This document shows positions 1 through 12,900 of a DNA stretch of 64,000 nt, piece after piece. Below the pieces are notes generated by a model that was not told the origin of the DNA, did no database searches, and worked only from the letters and a program-made list of their open reading frames with translations. The stretch's first letter is position 1, and every line of letters starts with the position of its first letter. This stretch comes from Tomocerus qinae (Eukaryota > Arthropoda > Collembola > Entomobryomorpha > Tomoceridae), in NCBI GenBank assembly GCA_020055645.1, contig CM034548.1:558001-622000 (forward strand), in the 5' to 3' direction. A program made the position numbers and the translations under genes.

Positions 1-781
1 ATGTCGACCCAACTATTAATGCTAATGATATTGATTTTAGTTTTTCTTTTGATGATATTATTGATTTTGATTTTGATGATATTTAGAGTATTTTTACTAA
101 TTTTTGTAATCTAAGTTGACAAAAAAGATGAAGAAAATGAATTCTACCTTTATTATATCAAATTATTGCAGCATTATTTACTTTTCATCAATTCCATGAG
201 TGCCAAATACTTGTAATGTAGGATATACCATATTTCCGTTTATGTCATCTTAATGTAGCCAATTTGTCCACTGGCCACTGGCATAAGTGTCCCTTCACTC
301 ACTGTCACGTAGCATCTCCACCTATGGCGTAGCATATACCTCCTCCATTCATGGAGAAGCTACGCTTGAGTGGAATAAACTGCCACTTTCTTGGATTATT
401 TTATTTTTTGCGCATCCTTAAATGCCTCCAAACACTTTCAATTTAAAAATATAAGCACAGAGATGCATTTGTGACAAATACAAAAAATCCCAAGGTTATA
501 CGGCCAACCCGTACAAAGCTATGAGGTAAACAACTCAAAAACTCCACGGATGGAGGATGTTACGCATTTAAGGGTTAAAGTGAAGAGTGTAGAGGTGTAC
601 TTTGCATGTATTTTCCATGATGGAGATAGTATAGCATAATATGTTAGTATTTTTGTTGACCTCAATCCAAGTTTTTTGGAGCGCATTAAAGTTGGAATGG
701 ATCTTGCAACATCAACATTATGTAGTTCTCCTTCTATTAAAAAACAGAATAATGTAATAAAAATTTGTTTTGATTGAGCAG
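1..781 (+). other. upstream FBXW7 intron, no other feature seen
   Basis: AT-rich sequence before the first visible exon, starting with simple GAT/TTTTGAT-rich DNA. No exon resembling the FBXW7 N-terminal region was recognised. Confidence 0.6.
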
Positions 782-916
782 GGTTGGAGTCATTCCGAGA
801 GACTGGTAGCTATTGATGAACTCATAAATATAAGCGAACCATCTCAAGTACGACATATGATGCAAGTCATAGAGCCACAGTTCCAGCGTGACTTCATATC
901 CTTACTCCCAAAAGAG
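782..916 (+). CDS. FBXW7: FBXW7 exon: dimerisation helix region
   Basis: Acceptor AG at 780-781 and donor GTAGCT at 917; 45 codons with phase 0 at both ends. It encodes [10 protein letters not shown] and then [20 protein letters not shown], which is the conserved segment just before the F-box. The phase 0 start means that further coding exons must lie upstream of this window. Confidence 0.93.
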
Positions 917-3900
917 GTAGCTTATCTTTCTACTTTCACTCTAAACTAAGTTTTTGCAACTGTTTAAACGGGACAAGAGACGAGGGGGTTTGCCGATGAT
1001 TGTCCAGGGGTCATTTATTTTCATTAGAACATTGAAGATGATTTTGTTTTGTCCAGTTGGCTCTGTACGTGCTATCATTTTTGGAGCCAAAAGATCTTCT
1101 GCATGCCGCCCAGACGTGTCGCTATTGGAGGATTCTTGCGGATGACAATCTGCTGTGGCGGGAGAAATGTCGGGAGGCTGGGATCGGATTGTACAGTGCC
1201 ATGTCTCACCGTATTCACCGCCGCCACAGACCAACTCAAATCACAGCAATAAACAACGAGCCATCTCCTGTATCCCGATGGAAGACTGCTTACTTAAGAC
1301 AGCACGCTGTCGAAATGAACTGGAGGTATCACCCCATTCGGCCTACCAAAGTACTCAAGGGTCACGACGACCACGTCATCACATGTCTCCAATTCTACGG
1401 AAACAGGTACCATAGCTTTATAGCTGCACCCATTAAAAACTAAGGGATTGGGTTAGAAGTAGTCATTTAACTCCATTCCACTTAGATGTGTTTTAAAAGT
1501 GATATTTATATGGTTGGGTGGATTGTAGGATTGTCTCAGGATCTGATGATAACACGTTAAAAGTCTGGTCGGCGAATACCGGAAAATGCCTACGGACGCT
1601 ACTAGGACACACGGGCGGAGTATGGTCGTCACAGATGTATGGGACAACAATCGTTTCCGGCAGTACTGATCGCACGCTAAGAGTTTGGAATGCGGAAACG
1701 GGTCAGTGCATCCACACCCTCTACGGCCACACCTCAACTGTCCGCTGTATGCATTTATGTGGTAGAAAGTAAGTCATCTCATCACTTAATGTTTTGGGAT
1801 TACAGTGGATATGTTGATGTCTGATTTCTGTGCGATAGGGTTGTGAGTGGCTCCCGTGACGCGACTTTGCGAATGTGGGACGTCGAGACAGGAGAGTGTC
1901 TTCACGTCCTGGTCGGTCATATGGCAGCTGTTCGTTGTGTTCAGTACAATGGCCATTTGGTCGTCTCAGGTGCTTACGACTTCATGGTCCGAATTTGGGA
2001 TCCCGAGAGAGAAGAATGTTTGCACCAGCTGTCGGGACACACCAACAGGGTCTACTCCCTCCAGGTACACCTTCCACTCATTAACTCCTCCTTTTAATGT
2101 TGTTTATATACGTACTGCCCTAGCTGGAATTCACCTTATGGGATTTAGCTAATTAGCTTTTTTTAAGAAGGCAAATTGTAATTTTATTCTGTGGGACATG
2201 ACTTGTTGACATCAAATAAACATTCAGAATAAAGTCATTTATTTCGTAAAGTGGATGGAAATTTCTAGCGCATTTAGGTGGAAAAAACATTTCCACACGC
2301 ATAGGTTTTTGGCAATTTCATCAACACTTTTGGATGTAATTTATGTATCATCTATCACAAAATTGCAAGTAGACAGAAACGAGTTTTAATGTAATAGCTT
2401 TATACTACTCTACTTGTTCAATTTTACATAAAGTGGCACTGATTTCCAACTGAGGACCGAGGACAATAAATACTATATTAAGAATACAAAGAAATATATA
2501 GGATAATACATTATTAGGCACTTTACACTACCAAGAAAATTGGCGTTTAAAGAACTGTCAGTAGGCAATCTGATGCACATTGTCAGACACGAAATTGTTA
2601 TGTAAAGGGAAATGGATATTTTATATTACTATAACTCTTAATTTGTTTTTTATCTCAAAGTGTATTAGGTCAGTGACAATGGAGGTGGAGCAGTTGCAGG
2701 AATATGTTAGCTGAGCTTTGATTGTGAACTTATTTGCAGTTGAATGAGTCTTATTTAGTCACTATAGTAAAGCTTTGAACTGTACTAGCAGAGTAGCAGA
2801 CTAAAAAATATACCCATGCCTACCTTTAATACTGAATTCTTTAAAAAAACATATCAGTATCGATCTATTGTGTTATGGAATCCACTTCCAGGTGAAATCA
2901 AATCAAAAGACTCGTTAATCTCATTTAACATTGCAGTTAAGCAACACATTGTTAATTCTCGTGTTTAAAATTTGATTACCTATCAGTCACTCCTATTTAT
3001 GTATTATTTGTATTTCTATTGTATACTAACATGGCTGACTGCATTTATTGAATTGTTGTGTTGCCATTATGTTTGTTTCTTGTCCTCTATTGGAAATCAG
3101 TTTCATGTGACAATGATTCTGTGTAGTGTAGTGTTACAATACTTTAATTAAACTAATTATCAGCTTTCTAAAACAAAAATTGCAAGCACATCTTTCGAAA
3201 GTGCAGACTGCAATGAGTTACAATTAAAATATTATTTGAATGAATGAGCAATAATGCTAATGATGGGTTGGTCAATTTCAGTTTGATGGGGTCCATGTAG
3301 TTAGTGGATCTTTGGACACAAGTATTCGTGTATGGGATGTAGAGACGGGGTCCTGTAAGCACACCCTTATGGGTCATCAAAGTCTGACTTCGGGAATGGA
3401 ACTAAGGGAAAACCTTCTAGTGTCAGGAAACGCAGATTCCACTGTCAAAATTTGGGATATTAGCACCGGCCAGTGCCTTCTCACGCTTTCAGGTTAGTGA
3501 ATATTTGTGCCTTCGTTACCCTTCAGGTTTTACGATACTTGACGGCTAGGTGTTGTGCACTTTCGCGAATATGTTGCCTGAAGAGAAACACTAAACAGTA
3601 CCATGTGTCTAAATTTATAGTTGCCGACAGCTTTCTTTTCCTAGCTGTTAGGGCACTAGTAAGAATCACAGCTAACAAAAGCGGTTGCCGATATCCAAAG
3701 CCACATGGTAAATCTGGTCAGGACCAGGTTTACCGGAGGAGTACATTTAGATCTAAAACGTGTCGATAACCATGGATTTTTTAGCCGCGGGGATATTTTG
3801 GTATCCTAGGGTATGCATTTCCGCTTCGGATACCATACACGGCTCCATTCCTAATAGTACCCTTATTAAGGCTTACGCATTTCCATTACGTTTTTACACG

Positions 3901-6900
3901 AAAAAAAATTGTTTTATAGTAAAAGAAAATAGTATTTTTTACAAGAAAAGAAAATAGTATTTTTTCACAACGAAAGGAAATTGTATTTTTTACAAGAAAA
4001 GAAAATAGTATTTTTTACAAGAAAAGAAAATAGTATTTTTTACCAGAAAAGAAAATAGTATTTTTTACAAGAAAAGAAAATAGTATTTTTTACCAGAAAA
4101 GAAAATAGTATTTTTTACAAGAAAAGAAAATAGTATTTTTTACAACGAAAAAAAATAGTATTTTTTACAAGAAAAAAAATAGTATTTTTTACCAGAAAAG
4201 AAAGTATTTTTTACAAGAAAAGAAAATAGTATTTTTTACAAGAAAAGAAAATAGTATTTTTTAAAACGAAAAAAAATAGTATTTTTTACAACAAAAAAAA
4301 TAGTATTTTTTACAAGAAAAGAAAATCGTATTTTTTACAACGAAAAAAAATAGTATTTTTTAAAACGAAAAAAAATAGTATTTTTTACAACGAAAAAAAA
4401 TAGTATTTTTTACCACGAAAAAAATAGTATTTTTTACAAGAAAAGAAAATAGTATTTTTACAAGAAAAGAAAATAGTATTTTTTACAAGGAAAGAAAATA
4501 GTATTTTTTACAAGGAAAAAAAATTGTATTTTTTACAATGAAAGAAAATAATGTTTTTTACAAGGAAAGAAAATGGCATTTTTTTACAAGGAAAGAAAAT
4601 GGTATTTTTTTACAAGGAAAGAAAATGGTATTTTTTTAAAGGAAAGAAAATGGTATTTTTTACAAGGAAAGAAAATGGTATTTTTTTACAAGGAAAGAAA
4701 ATGGTATTTTTTTACAAGGAAAGAAAATGGTATTTTTTTACAAGGAAAGAAAATGGTATTTTTTTACAAGGAAAGAAAATGGTATTTTTTTACAAGGAAA
4801 GAAAATGGTATTTTTTACAAGGAAAGAAAATGGTATTTTTTTACAAGGAAAGAAAATGGTATTTTTTTACAAGGAAAGAAAATGGTATTTTTTTACTAGG
4901 AAAGAAAATGGTATTTTTTTTACAAGGAAAGAAAATGGTATTTTTTTACAAGGAAAGAAAAAAATGTTTTTTACAAGGAAAGAAAATGGTATTTTTTACA
5001 AGGAAAGAAAATAATGTTTTTTACAAAGAAAGAAAATGGTATTTTTTTACAAGGAAAGAAAATAATGTTTTTTACAAAGAAAGAAAATGGTATTTTTTTA
5101 CAAGGAAAGAAAATAATGTTTTTTACCAAGAAAGAAAATGGTATTTTTTTACAAGGAAAGAAAATAATGTTTTTTACAAAGAAAGAAAATGGTATTTTTT
5201 TACAAGGAAAGAAAATAATGTTTTTTACCAAGAAAGAAAATGGTATTTTTTTACAAGGAAAGAAAATAATGTTTTTTACCAAGAAAGAAAATGGTATTTT
5301 TTTTACAAAGAAAAAAAAATTATTTTACAATGCAAGAGTTTTATCCATTTTGGCTAGACTACTAATACAAATAAATCAAACAACCATTTAAAGATATTAA
5401 CAAATTTGGTGACGTGATATTATGTATTGTTTTCCTCCTATCCAAGTACAAATAGATTTTTTTTGATTACTGAAGTGAACTGTAATTGAAAATTAGATCA
5501 ATGTTGATCATTATTCAAAAATCTACAGCAAGCCGTAACAACAGATCGCCTGAGTAAAGGGAACGTGTGCACATTTCTGTTAGAAATTAATGATATAGTG
5601 ATCAATAAAATCAAAAGTAAATCAAACTCGATTAATATTGACTATTATAATCAAAGCAAAATCGAAATTGATTAATATTGACTATCAATTTCAAAACGAA
5701 ACCAAAATTGATTAATCTTGTGACTATCAATTTCAAAACGAAACCAAAATTGATTAATCTTGACTATCAATTTCAAAGCGAAACCAAAATTGATTAATTC
5801 TGACTATCAATTTCAAAACGAAATCAAAATTAATTAATATTGACTATTAAGATCAGAAGAAAACCAAAAAGGATTAATGTTGACTATCAAAATAAATAGG
5901 AGGTCGGAAAGTTTGGATTATAAAATTAAATACAAATTACAAATAGGTAAATAAATTTAGATTTTAAAGTAGGTTATATCTTGTTTCTGTTCCTTAACTA
6001 TGAAATTGCATTTTCAGTAGAAGCAGAATGAAATATTGTATACTTTCAGACTAACAATTTATAGAAAACGCAATTGAAATATTTAATGCCCATTTTCTGC
6101 TTTGACTATCAAATTAAAGGCAAAGTGAGCGCGCGGTATCTTGGTAACCAGTGTGGCCTATTTTCATTAAGATTGAGTTATTAGTGGTCCGTAGGCTTTA
6201 TTTTCGCCAAGTTTTTTCAAAATCTATTAATGCGTTCGAAAGTTAATATGTTCACCAACGGACGAACCGTTCTTTAAGCTGCCTTATTCAGGCGGGCTAA
6301 AACCAACGGCAAGCAGTAACAGAAGCTCGCCTGAATGAAGGGTACCGTGTGCAAATTGTTAGTGGAATAATAATAGAAATTGATTTATTTTGATTGCTAA
6401 AATGTAATTCAAAAATTCAAATTAGATCAATATTGATCACTATATATCTATATAAAAATAGATTAATGTTGACTATCAAAATCAACAGAACATCAAAGTA
6501 GATTAATGTTGACTATCAAAATCAACAGAAAATCAAAGTAGATTAATGTTGACTATCAAAATCAACAGAACATCAAAGTAGATTAATGTTGACTATCAAA
6601 ATCAACAGAACATCAAAGTAGATTAATGTTGACTATCAAAATCAACAGAAAATCAAAGTAGATTAATGTTGACTATCAAAATCAACAGAAAATCAAAGTA
6701 GATTAATGTTGACTATCAAAATCAACAGAAAATCAAAGTAGATTAATGTTGACTATCAAAATCAACAGAAAATCAAAGTAGATTAATGTTGACTATCAAA
6801 ATCAACAGAAAATCAAAGTAGATTAATGTTGACTATCAAAATCAACAGAAAATCAAAGTAGATTAATGTTGACTATCAAAATCAAAAGAAAATCAAAGTA

Positions 6901-9900
6901 GATTAATGTTGACTATCAAAATCAACAGAAAATCAAAGTAGATTAATGTTGACTATCAAAATCAACAGAAAATCAAAGTAGATTAATGTTGACTATCAAA
7001 ATCAACAGAAAATCAAAGTATATTAATGTTGACTATCAAAATCAACAGAAAATCAAAGTAGATTAATGTTGACTATCAAAATCAACAGAAAATCAAAGTA
7101 GATTAATGTTGACTATCAAAATCAACAGAAAATCAAAGTAGATTAATGTTGACTATCAAAATCAACAGAAAATCAAAGTAGATTAATGTTGACTATCAAA
7201 ATCAACAGAAAATCAAAGTAGATTAATGTTGACTATCAAAATCAACAGAAAATCAAAGTAGATTAATGTTGACTATCAAAATCAACAGAAAATCAAAGTA
7301 GATTAATGTTGACTATCAAAATCAACAGAAAATCAAAGTAGATTAATGTTGACTATCAAAATCAACAGAAAATCAAAGTAGATTAATGTTGACTATCAAA
7401 ATCAACAGAAAATCAAAGTAGATTAATGTTGACTATCAAAATCAACAGAAAATCAAAGTAGATTAATGTTGACTATCAAAATCAACAGAAAATCAAAGTA
7501 GATTAATGTTGACTATCAAAATCAACAGAAAATGAAAATAGATTATTGTTGAGAGTACCAAGATCAACAGAAAATCAAAGTAGATTAATGTTGACTATCA
7601 AAAACCAACAGAAAATCAAAATAGATTATTGTTGAGTACCAAAATCAACAGAAATCAAAATTGAATAATATCGACTATCATAATAATATAAGACCGAAAG
7701 TTTAAATTGATTGGTATTGATTGACTATGAAATTCAAAACAAAATCAAATTGAAGTAATGGCAACTATCAAAATGACAAGCAATTCAAAATATATAAATA
7801 TGACTGTAAAATTCAAAACAAATTTAAAATAGATATATTTTAATCTTAAAGTAGGCTATTTCTTGTTTTTCTTACTTAACTACTAAATTGCAATTTAAGT
7901 AGAAGCGAAAAGAAATATTATATGCTTTCTATCTAAAAATTTATAGGAAACGCAATAGAACTTTTGGATGCTCAAATGTCTGTTTGACTATCAAATTGAA
8001 GACGAAGAATTTTCAATAGGCTTTGTCACAGGTCCATAGGCAATGTATTCGCCAAGTTTAGTTGAAATCCATTCATGTCTTCAAACGTTATCGTGTAAAT
8101 GGATGGATGGGACGGACTGTGCGATTCTATAAGCTGTCTTATTCAGGCGAGCTAAAAATGCAAAAAAGGCACAAATGGTTTGGAGTAATATAATATGTTT
8201 ATATTTAAACAATAATCTAACAAATTTTAACATTTTTAAAAATTAACTAACAAGAATAAGACCGTTTATACTATTTAATGTTGTAGAATATTATGCGGTT
8301 AAAATGATACAAATAAATACCAATAAATTTAATTTTAATGCTAAAAATAGCTAATTATTGAAGAGAGTAGTAAAATAGATATTTGCAGTCACACTGCCTC
8401 AACACAACTCCCCCATTTTCTACTTTGACTATCAAAATGAAGACAAAGTGAGCGCGCGGTATCATTGGACCAAATTGGCCCATTTTCAACAGGCTTTGTC
8501 CCATGTCCATAGGCAATGCTTTTGGCAAGTTTCATCAAAATCCATCAATGCGTTCGAAAGTTATCGTATTCACGGAAGGACGGACTCTGCGATTCTATAA
8601 GGTGCCTTATTTAGGAGAGCTAAAACCATGATTTTTGGCCATTTTGGCCACTTACCATTGCCGCTACTTTAGTCGTCAGGCTGGTCAAAATCATTTTTAG
8701 CCGGCTAAAATGGAACACTGGTCAAGAACCTCCATCATAAATGAAGAGTTATGTGTTGTTTCTCTTTAGCGCAGCGCAGGAGTTAGCAGTATTTAGTACA
8801 AGGTGCAAATCCATAGAACGGGCCTTAATAGAATGCGTTGGATAATGAGGAAATTTATGAGAAAAAGGAATGACGTCATTCCTTTTTAAATTACTTTTCT
8901 AGCCTGTGGCTTGTAGTTATGTAGCCCAGAACTATTACACGCAAAAATTAATGCTTAAATGTTACTAGGATTGCACCAGTAGTGCTACTATTGAAATATA
9001 TAACGCTGCAATTTACTATTTACAATATAAATGTATTGAATGTGTCAAACAACTTCTCTGTCGCCCAAAACCAAGTAATAATGTCTAAAATAATAATAAA
9101 ATTTATTCAGTATAATGTTAAGGTAGGGGTATTAAATTTTTGACTGGCGTTAAGAATAATATTAAAATATTATGACATGTAGAAAAACCATTATACAATT
9201 AACATTATATGGCATTGAAAGTTAAGTGTATTTAGCTTTACATAGACAAAACTTCATTCATATAAGACGTACAGAACAAGGTAGTAAATTTTTTGCCCCA
9301 TATTTGCTTTGATTGGCTTCCGTGTTGCTCCTTATCACATGTCATTGGATAAAGGGAGGAGCTTAGGCCTTTGCCACATACATGCTTATGAAACAACAAC
9401 ACTCTGGAGCGTACACGTTTTAAAGCGGTCGTCTAAAAGCTGAGTTCGCTCTCTTTTCCGTTTGAATTTTACATTGAAAATCCTATTCTAATTTTTCGAA
9501 TTCATTTTTAAAACAGATCTATCGACAGAGAGCATTGATATATATAGACCAGCCACAAAATAATTGGACGAAAAAACTCCTGTCGCCTCACGCTCCATCC
9601 ATGTTGAACTAGGCAAAATTGAGGCTCTGGATCTTTTTTCGTCCAGGTTTAAAAAAACTGGAGAGTACATCCTTCGAACCGTCACATTCGAATTAGTAAT
9701 AAGGTCCGACTACGTTCGTAGCGTTAGATATAGCGATTTTAAAATCGCATATTTAGCATTAGTGGTATAGGAACATTCAAAGTTACTATGAACGCCACTT
9801 TTCTTTTCTGAATAGACCTCGCAAACAAAAAGATTGAAAGATAAGAAGACAATGTGCACATGCACATGACAAAACTCCATGTGCACATGGAGTTTTGGCA

Positions 9901-12900
9901 ATGTTGACATTTGGTAACAAGGGTTGCAACATAATATAGTTAGAATTAGAATATCTATACTCATTCGAACTTGTCGCCTTACGTTGTTCGGCAGTTGAAT
10001 GAGTTAGAACGCTGAGGGCTGAGCTTTTGTCCAGGAAATCCTTCCCCTGCTTAAAAGTATAGGCCTACACTTTTAAGCAGGGGAAGGATTTCATGGACAA
10101 TCCCTCAGAACAAGCACACTAGGGTAACCTCAGGTACTTTGTTTATTCATAGAAGTGCAAGTTAGAGTAAAGTGCATGCATGGGGTGTATCACATCATAC
10201 CTAATCCTTCCCTTCTGTCAAGGTACTTAACTATGGGAGATTATTCTATGGGACAGTACAGAATATAGTTCTTGTTACTTTGCGGGGGATTTTAAAACCA
10301 ATATACTCAGCGTTGTAACTACAACATATATAAGTCTTAGCCCATTCTGTTGTCCAATCCTAAGCGGTTGCAAAGGCGTAGCTAGAAATTGGATCTAGGG
10401 GGTGCTAATTCCTAAACTTGAGTTTGGAACACCATCAAAGCGCGAAAAAATTTTTGATTTTTATCTTTGGCAAAAATCCTCTTTATATCGAGGTTTATTG
10501 GGGTGGGACATTACCCCTTCTAAATACTTGATTTATCTGTCATCACGTGTTTTAAACAGAAAACCTCATTTCAGAAGTGGCCAAATTGCTAGGTACATTC
10601 CATTTTGTAATCATGTATTAGACAGTCTCAGATCCTAAAGTTAAATATAGGATTCTAAAATGCTCGTCGAGATTCGAAAACCCTCGAACATATTCGAAAA
10701 CTTTTGAAAATAAGGTACATAAAATTGTGTTATATGAAAACGAAAATATGTTGCTCCCAATTTGGAATTCAATAATTAAATATTAAATAAATGGATAAAA
10801 CACGTTAATATCTAGTGTGTTTTCAAAAAACTTAGGGGGTGCTTAAGCGCCCTAGCACCCCCCTAAATACGTCCTTGGCGGTTTGTACCATTTTTCTTTC
10901 GGATTTTCAATAGTGCTGTTACTGTTTTATTCTTGTACATTGTATGCACAAGGTTTATTACTTGTATACATAATATTAGTTACATCCAAAAACATGTAAA
11001 TAAAGAACTATATGGACTTTTATTTTAGGAGCACACAAACATTTAAGTGCAGTAACATGTCTACAATTAATTAACAAATTTGTCATTACGTCTTCCGACG
11101 ATGGAACAGTTAAGTTGTGGGACATAAAAACAGGTTGGTGTTTATATTTAATAAATAATAAATAAATAATGGTTGAGTTTCTTATTATAAGTCTCTGGTG
11201 GACTGGCGACCTCACTAAGGGAGTTACTGTGCTTGATAGATGTATAGACCCCCCCCCCCTAATCTGGCCGACCTCCTTGGCCTAAGAAGTATTGAGACCC
11301 CTCCCCCTGGCCGACTTCGTCGTCGACCTTAAATTCATAAAAAAGAGAAGACCTACCCCTCCTGGCTGACTTCAAATTAAATATGAATAACAAAATTTAA
11401 ATGATACGCTGAAAATGCATTATTAATTTTTAATGTTTTGAACCATTTTATTATTACTGTTTTAATATCAGCGGGACTTGCTGGATTCAAGGACGTATAG
11501 AGGGATGGGCTTTTAAAATCCATGAAAAAGAGAATTTTTTCTCAAAATGTCAAAAAATTTCGCGCTCAGCGCGATCATTTGCCATTTTTAGGCCATTTTA
11601 GACTCATGTCCGTCGAAAAATTCCTAAATTTTTCGCGCTACGCGCGAATATATATCATTGAAATATCTATTGTAAATCTTAGCCCCCTCCGAAACTCAAT
11701 TCTGTATCCTTGTTTGGCTAGATTTTGTGTACATATGATGAAATGTGTCCAAAAATCTCTGTGAGGCTCATTTATACCTAATTTTTAGTAATGGTGCTAA
11801 TACTTCAAACAAAATATTGACATTTAAGGCAGCGTTTGTTTATCACTGATAAAAAATTTTATGGTCATTTTCCTATACCGTTGCGCTCCCTTTTCAAAAA
11901 CATTTCGCGCCCCTTACCCCCCAGAAAAAGTACAAGAATCACCCATTAGACCCCCCTTGTCAGTGTACCCAGTGAGAAAGTATGTAGATGTCCCACTGTG
12001 CATCATACACTGAACCTATACACAAGTACATAACAAACAGAGTTTTACTATCCACTGGCTAATGGCTAGGGGGCCAAATTGGCTAATGGGCCAAAGTGGC
12101 TAGTGGGCGGGTTAAATGTCTGGTGGCTAGTGAACGAATGTGAAAACAAGATTTTAAAATCAGCACAAAAATTTTTCAAGCATAATTTACGCAGGCAACC
12201 AACTGTTTATCATTGAAAATCAGAGTGAATTATATCGTAATATGAAATTTATTTGTAACAATTTTGCATGATCTTACTATCAAAGCTCTGTTTGTCGGCT
12301 ATTTTACATTTTGTCCACCCACCCGGACAAAAGGGGTAAAAGAGGCTAAAATCTAAATCGTAGTTTTTTTACTGAAATAAATGTCACATCGATTGCTTAT
12401 CTTGTATACGTGTCCAAAAACAAATATATTACGATATACTTCACTCTGATTTTCAATGATAAACAGTTGGTTGCCTACGTAAATTATGCTTGAAAAATTT
12501 TTGTGCTGATTTTAAAATCTTGTTTTCACATTCGTTCACTAGCCACCAGACATTTAACCCGCCCACTAGCCACTTTGGCCCATTAGCCAATTTGGCCCCC
12601 TAGCCATTAGCCAGTGGCTAGTAAAACTTTGTTTGTTATGTACTTGTGTATAGGTTCAGTGTATGCTGTACAGTTTACAGTATTCGCTCGTTCGATATGG
12701 CGTTTGGTGGGATTATCCCTTTAAGTGCTCTGACTGACTTTACATGCACGTTTCCTTCAGTGCAGTGGTGGGACATTTATCGAACACAGTAACGATGATT
12801 CTCCCTTAGTGAGGTTGCCAGTCCATCAGAGACTTATAATAAGAAACTCAACCATTGGTTGTTGTGAAGTATGTTTTAAAGGCAAAATGATGTTTTAGGG

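Larger units (their letters stand above)
3493..11028 (+). other. FBXW7: 7.5-kb repeat-rich FBXW7 intron
   Basis: Flanked by GTTAGT and TTTTAG. It contains two minisatellites (3890-5330 and 5610-7690), three copies of a dispersed repeat, two strong hairpins near 9.9-10.1 kb and a G/C-run repeat at 10.4-10.9 kb. None of the open frames inside looks like a gene. Confidence 0.9.

Noticed and set aside
4551-5357. 268-codon open frame ([11 protein letters not shown]...)
   Set aside because: It is a direct translation of the 26-bp minisatellite; overlapping frames on both strands show the same repeat-driven openness.
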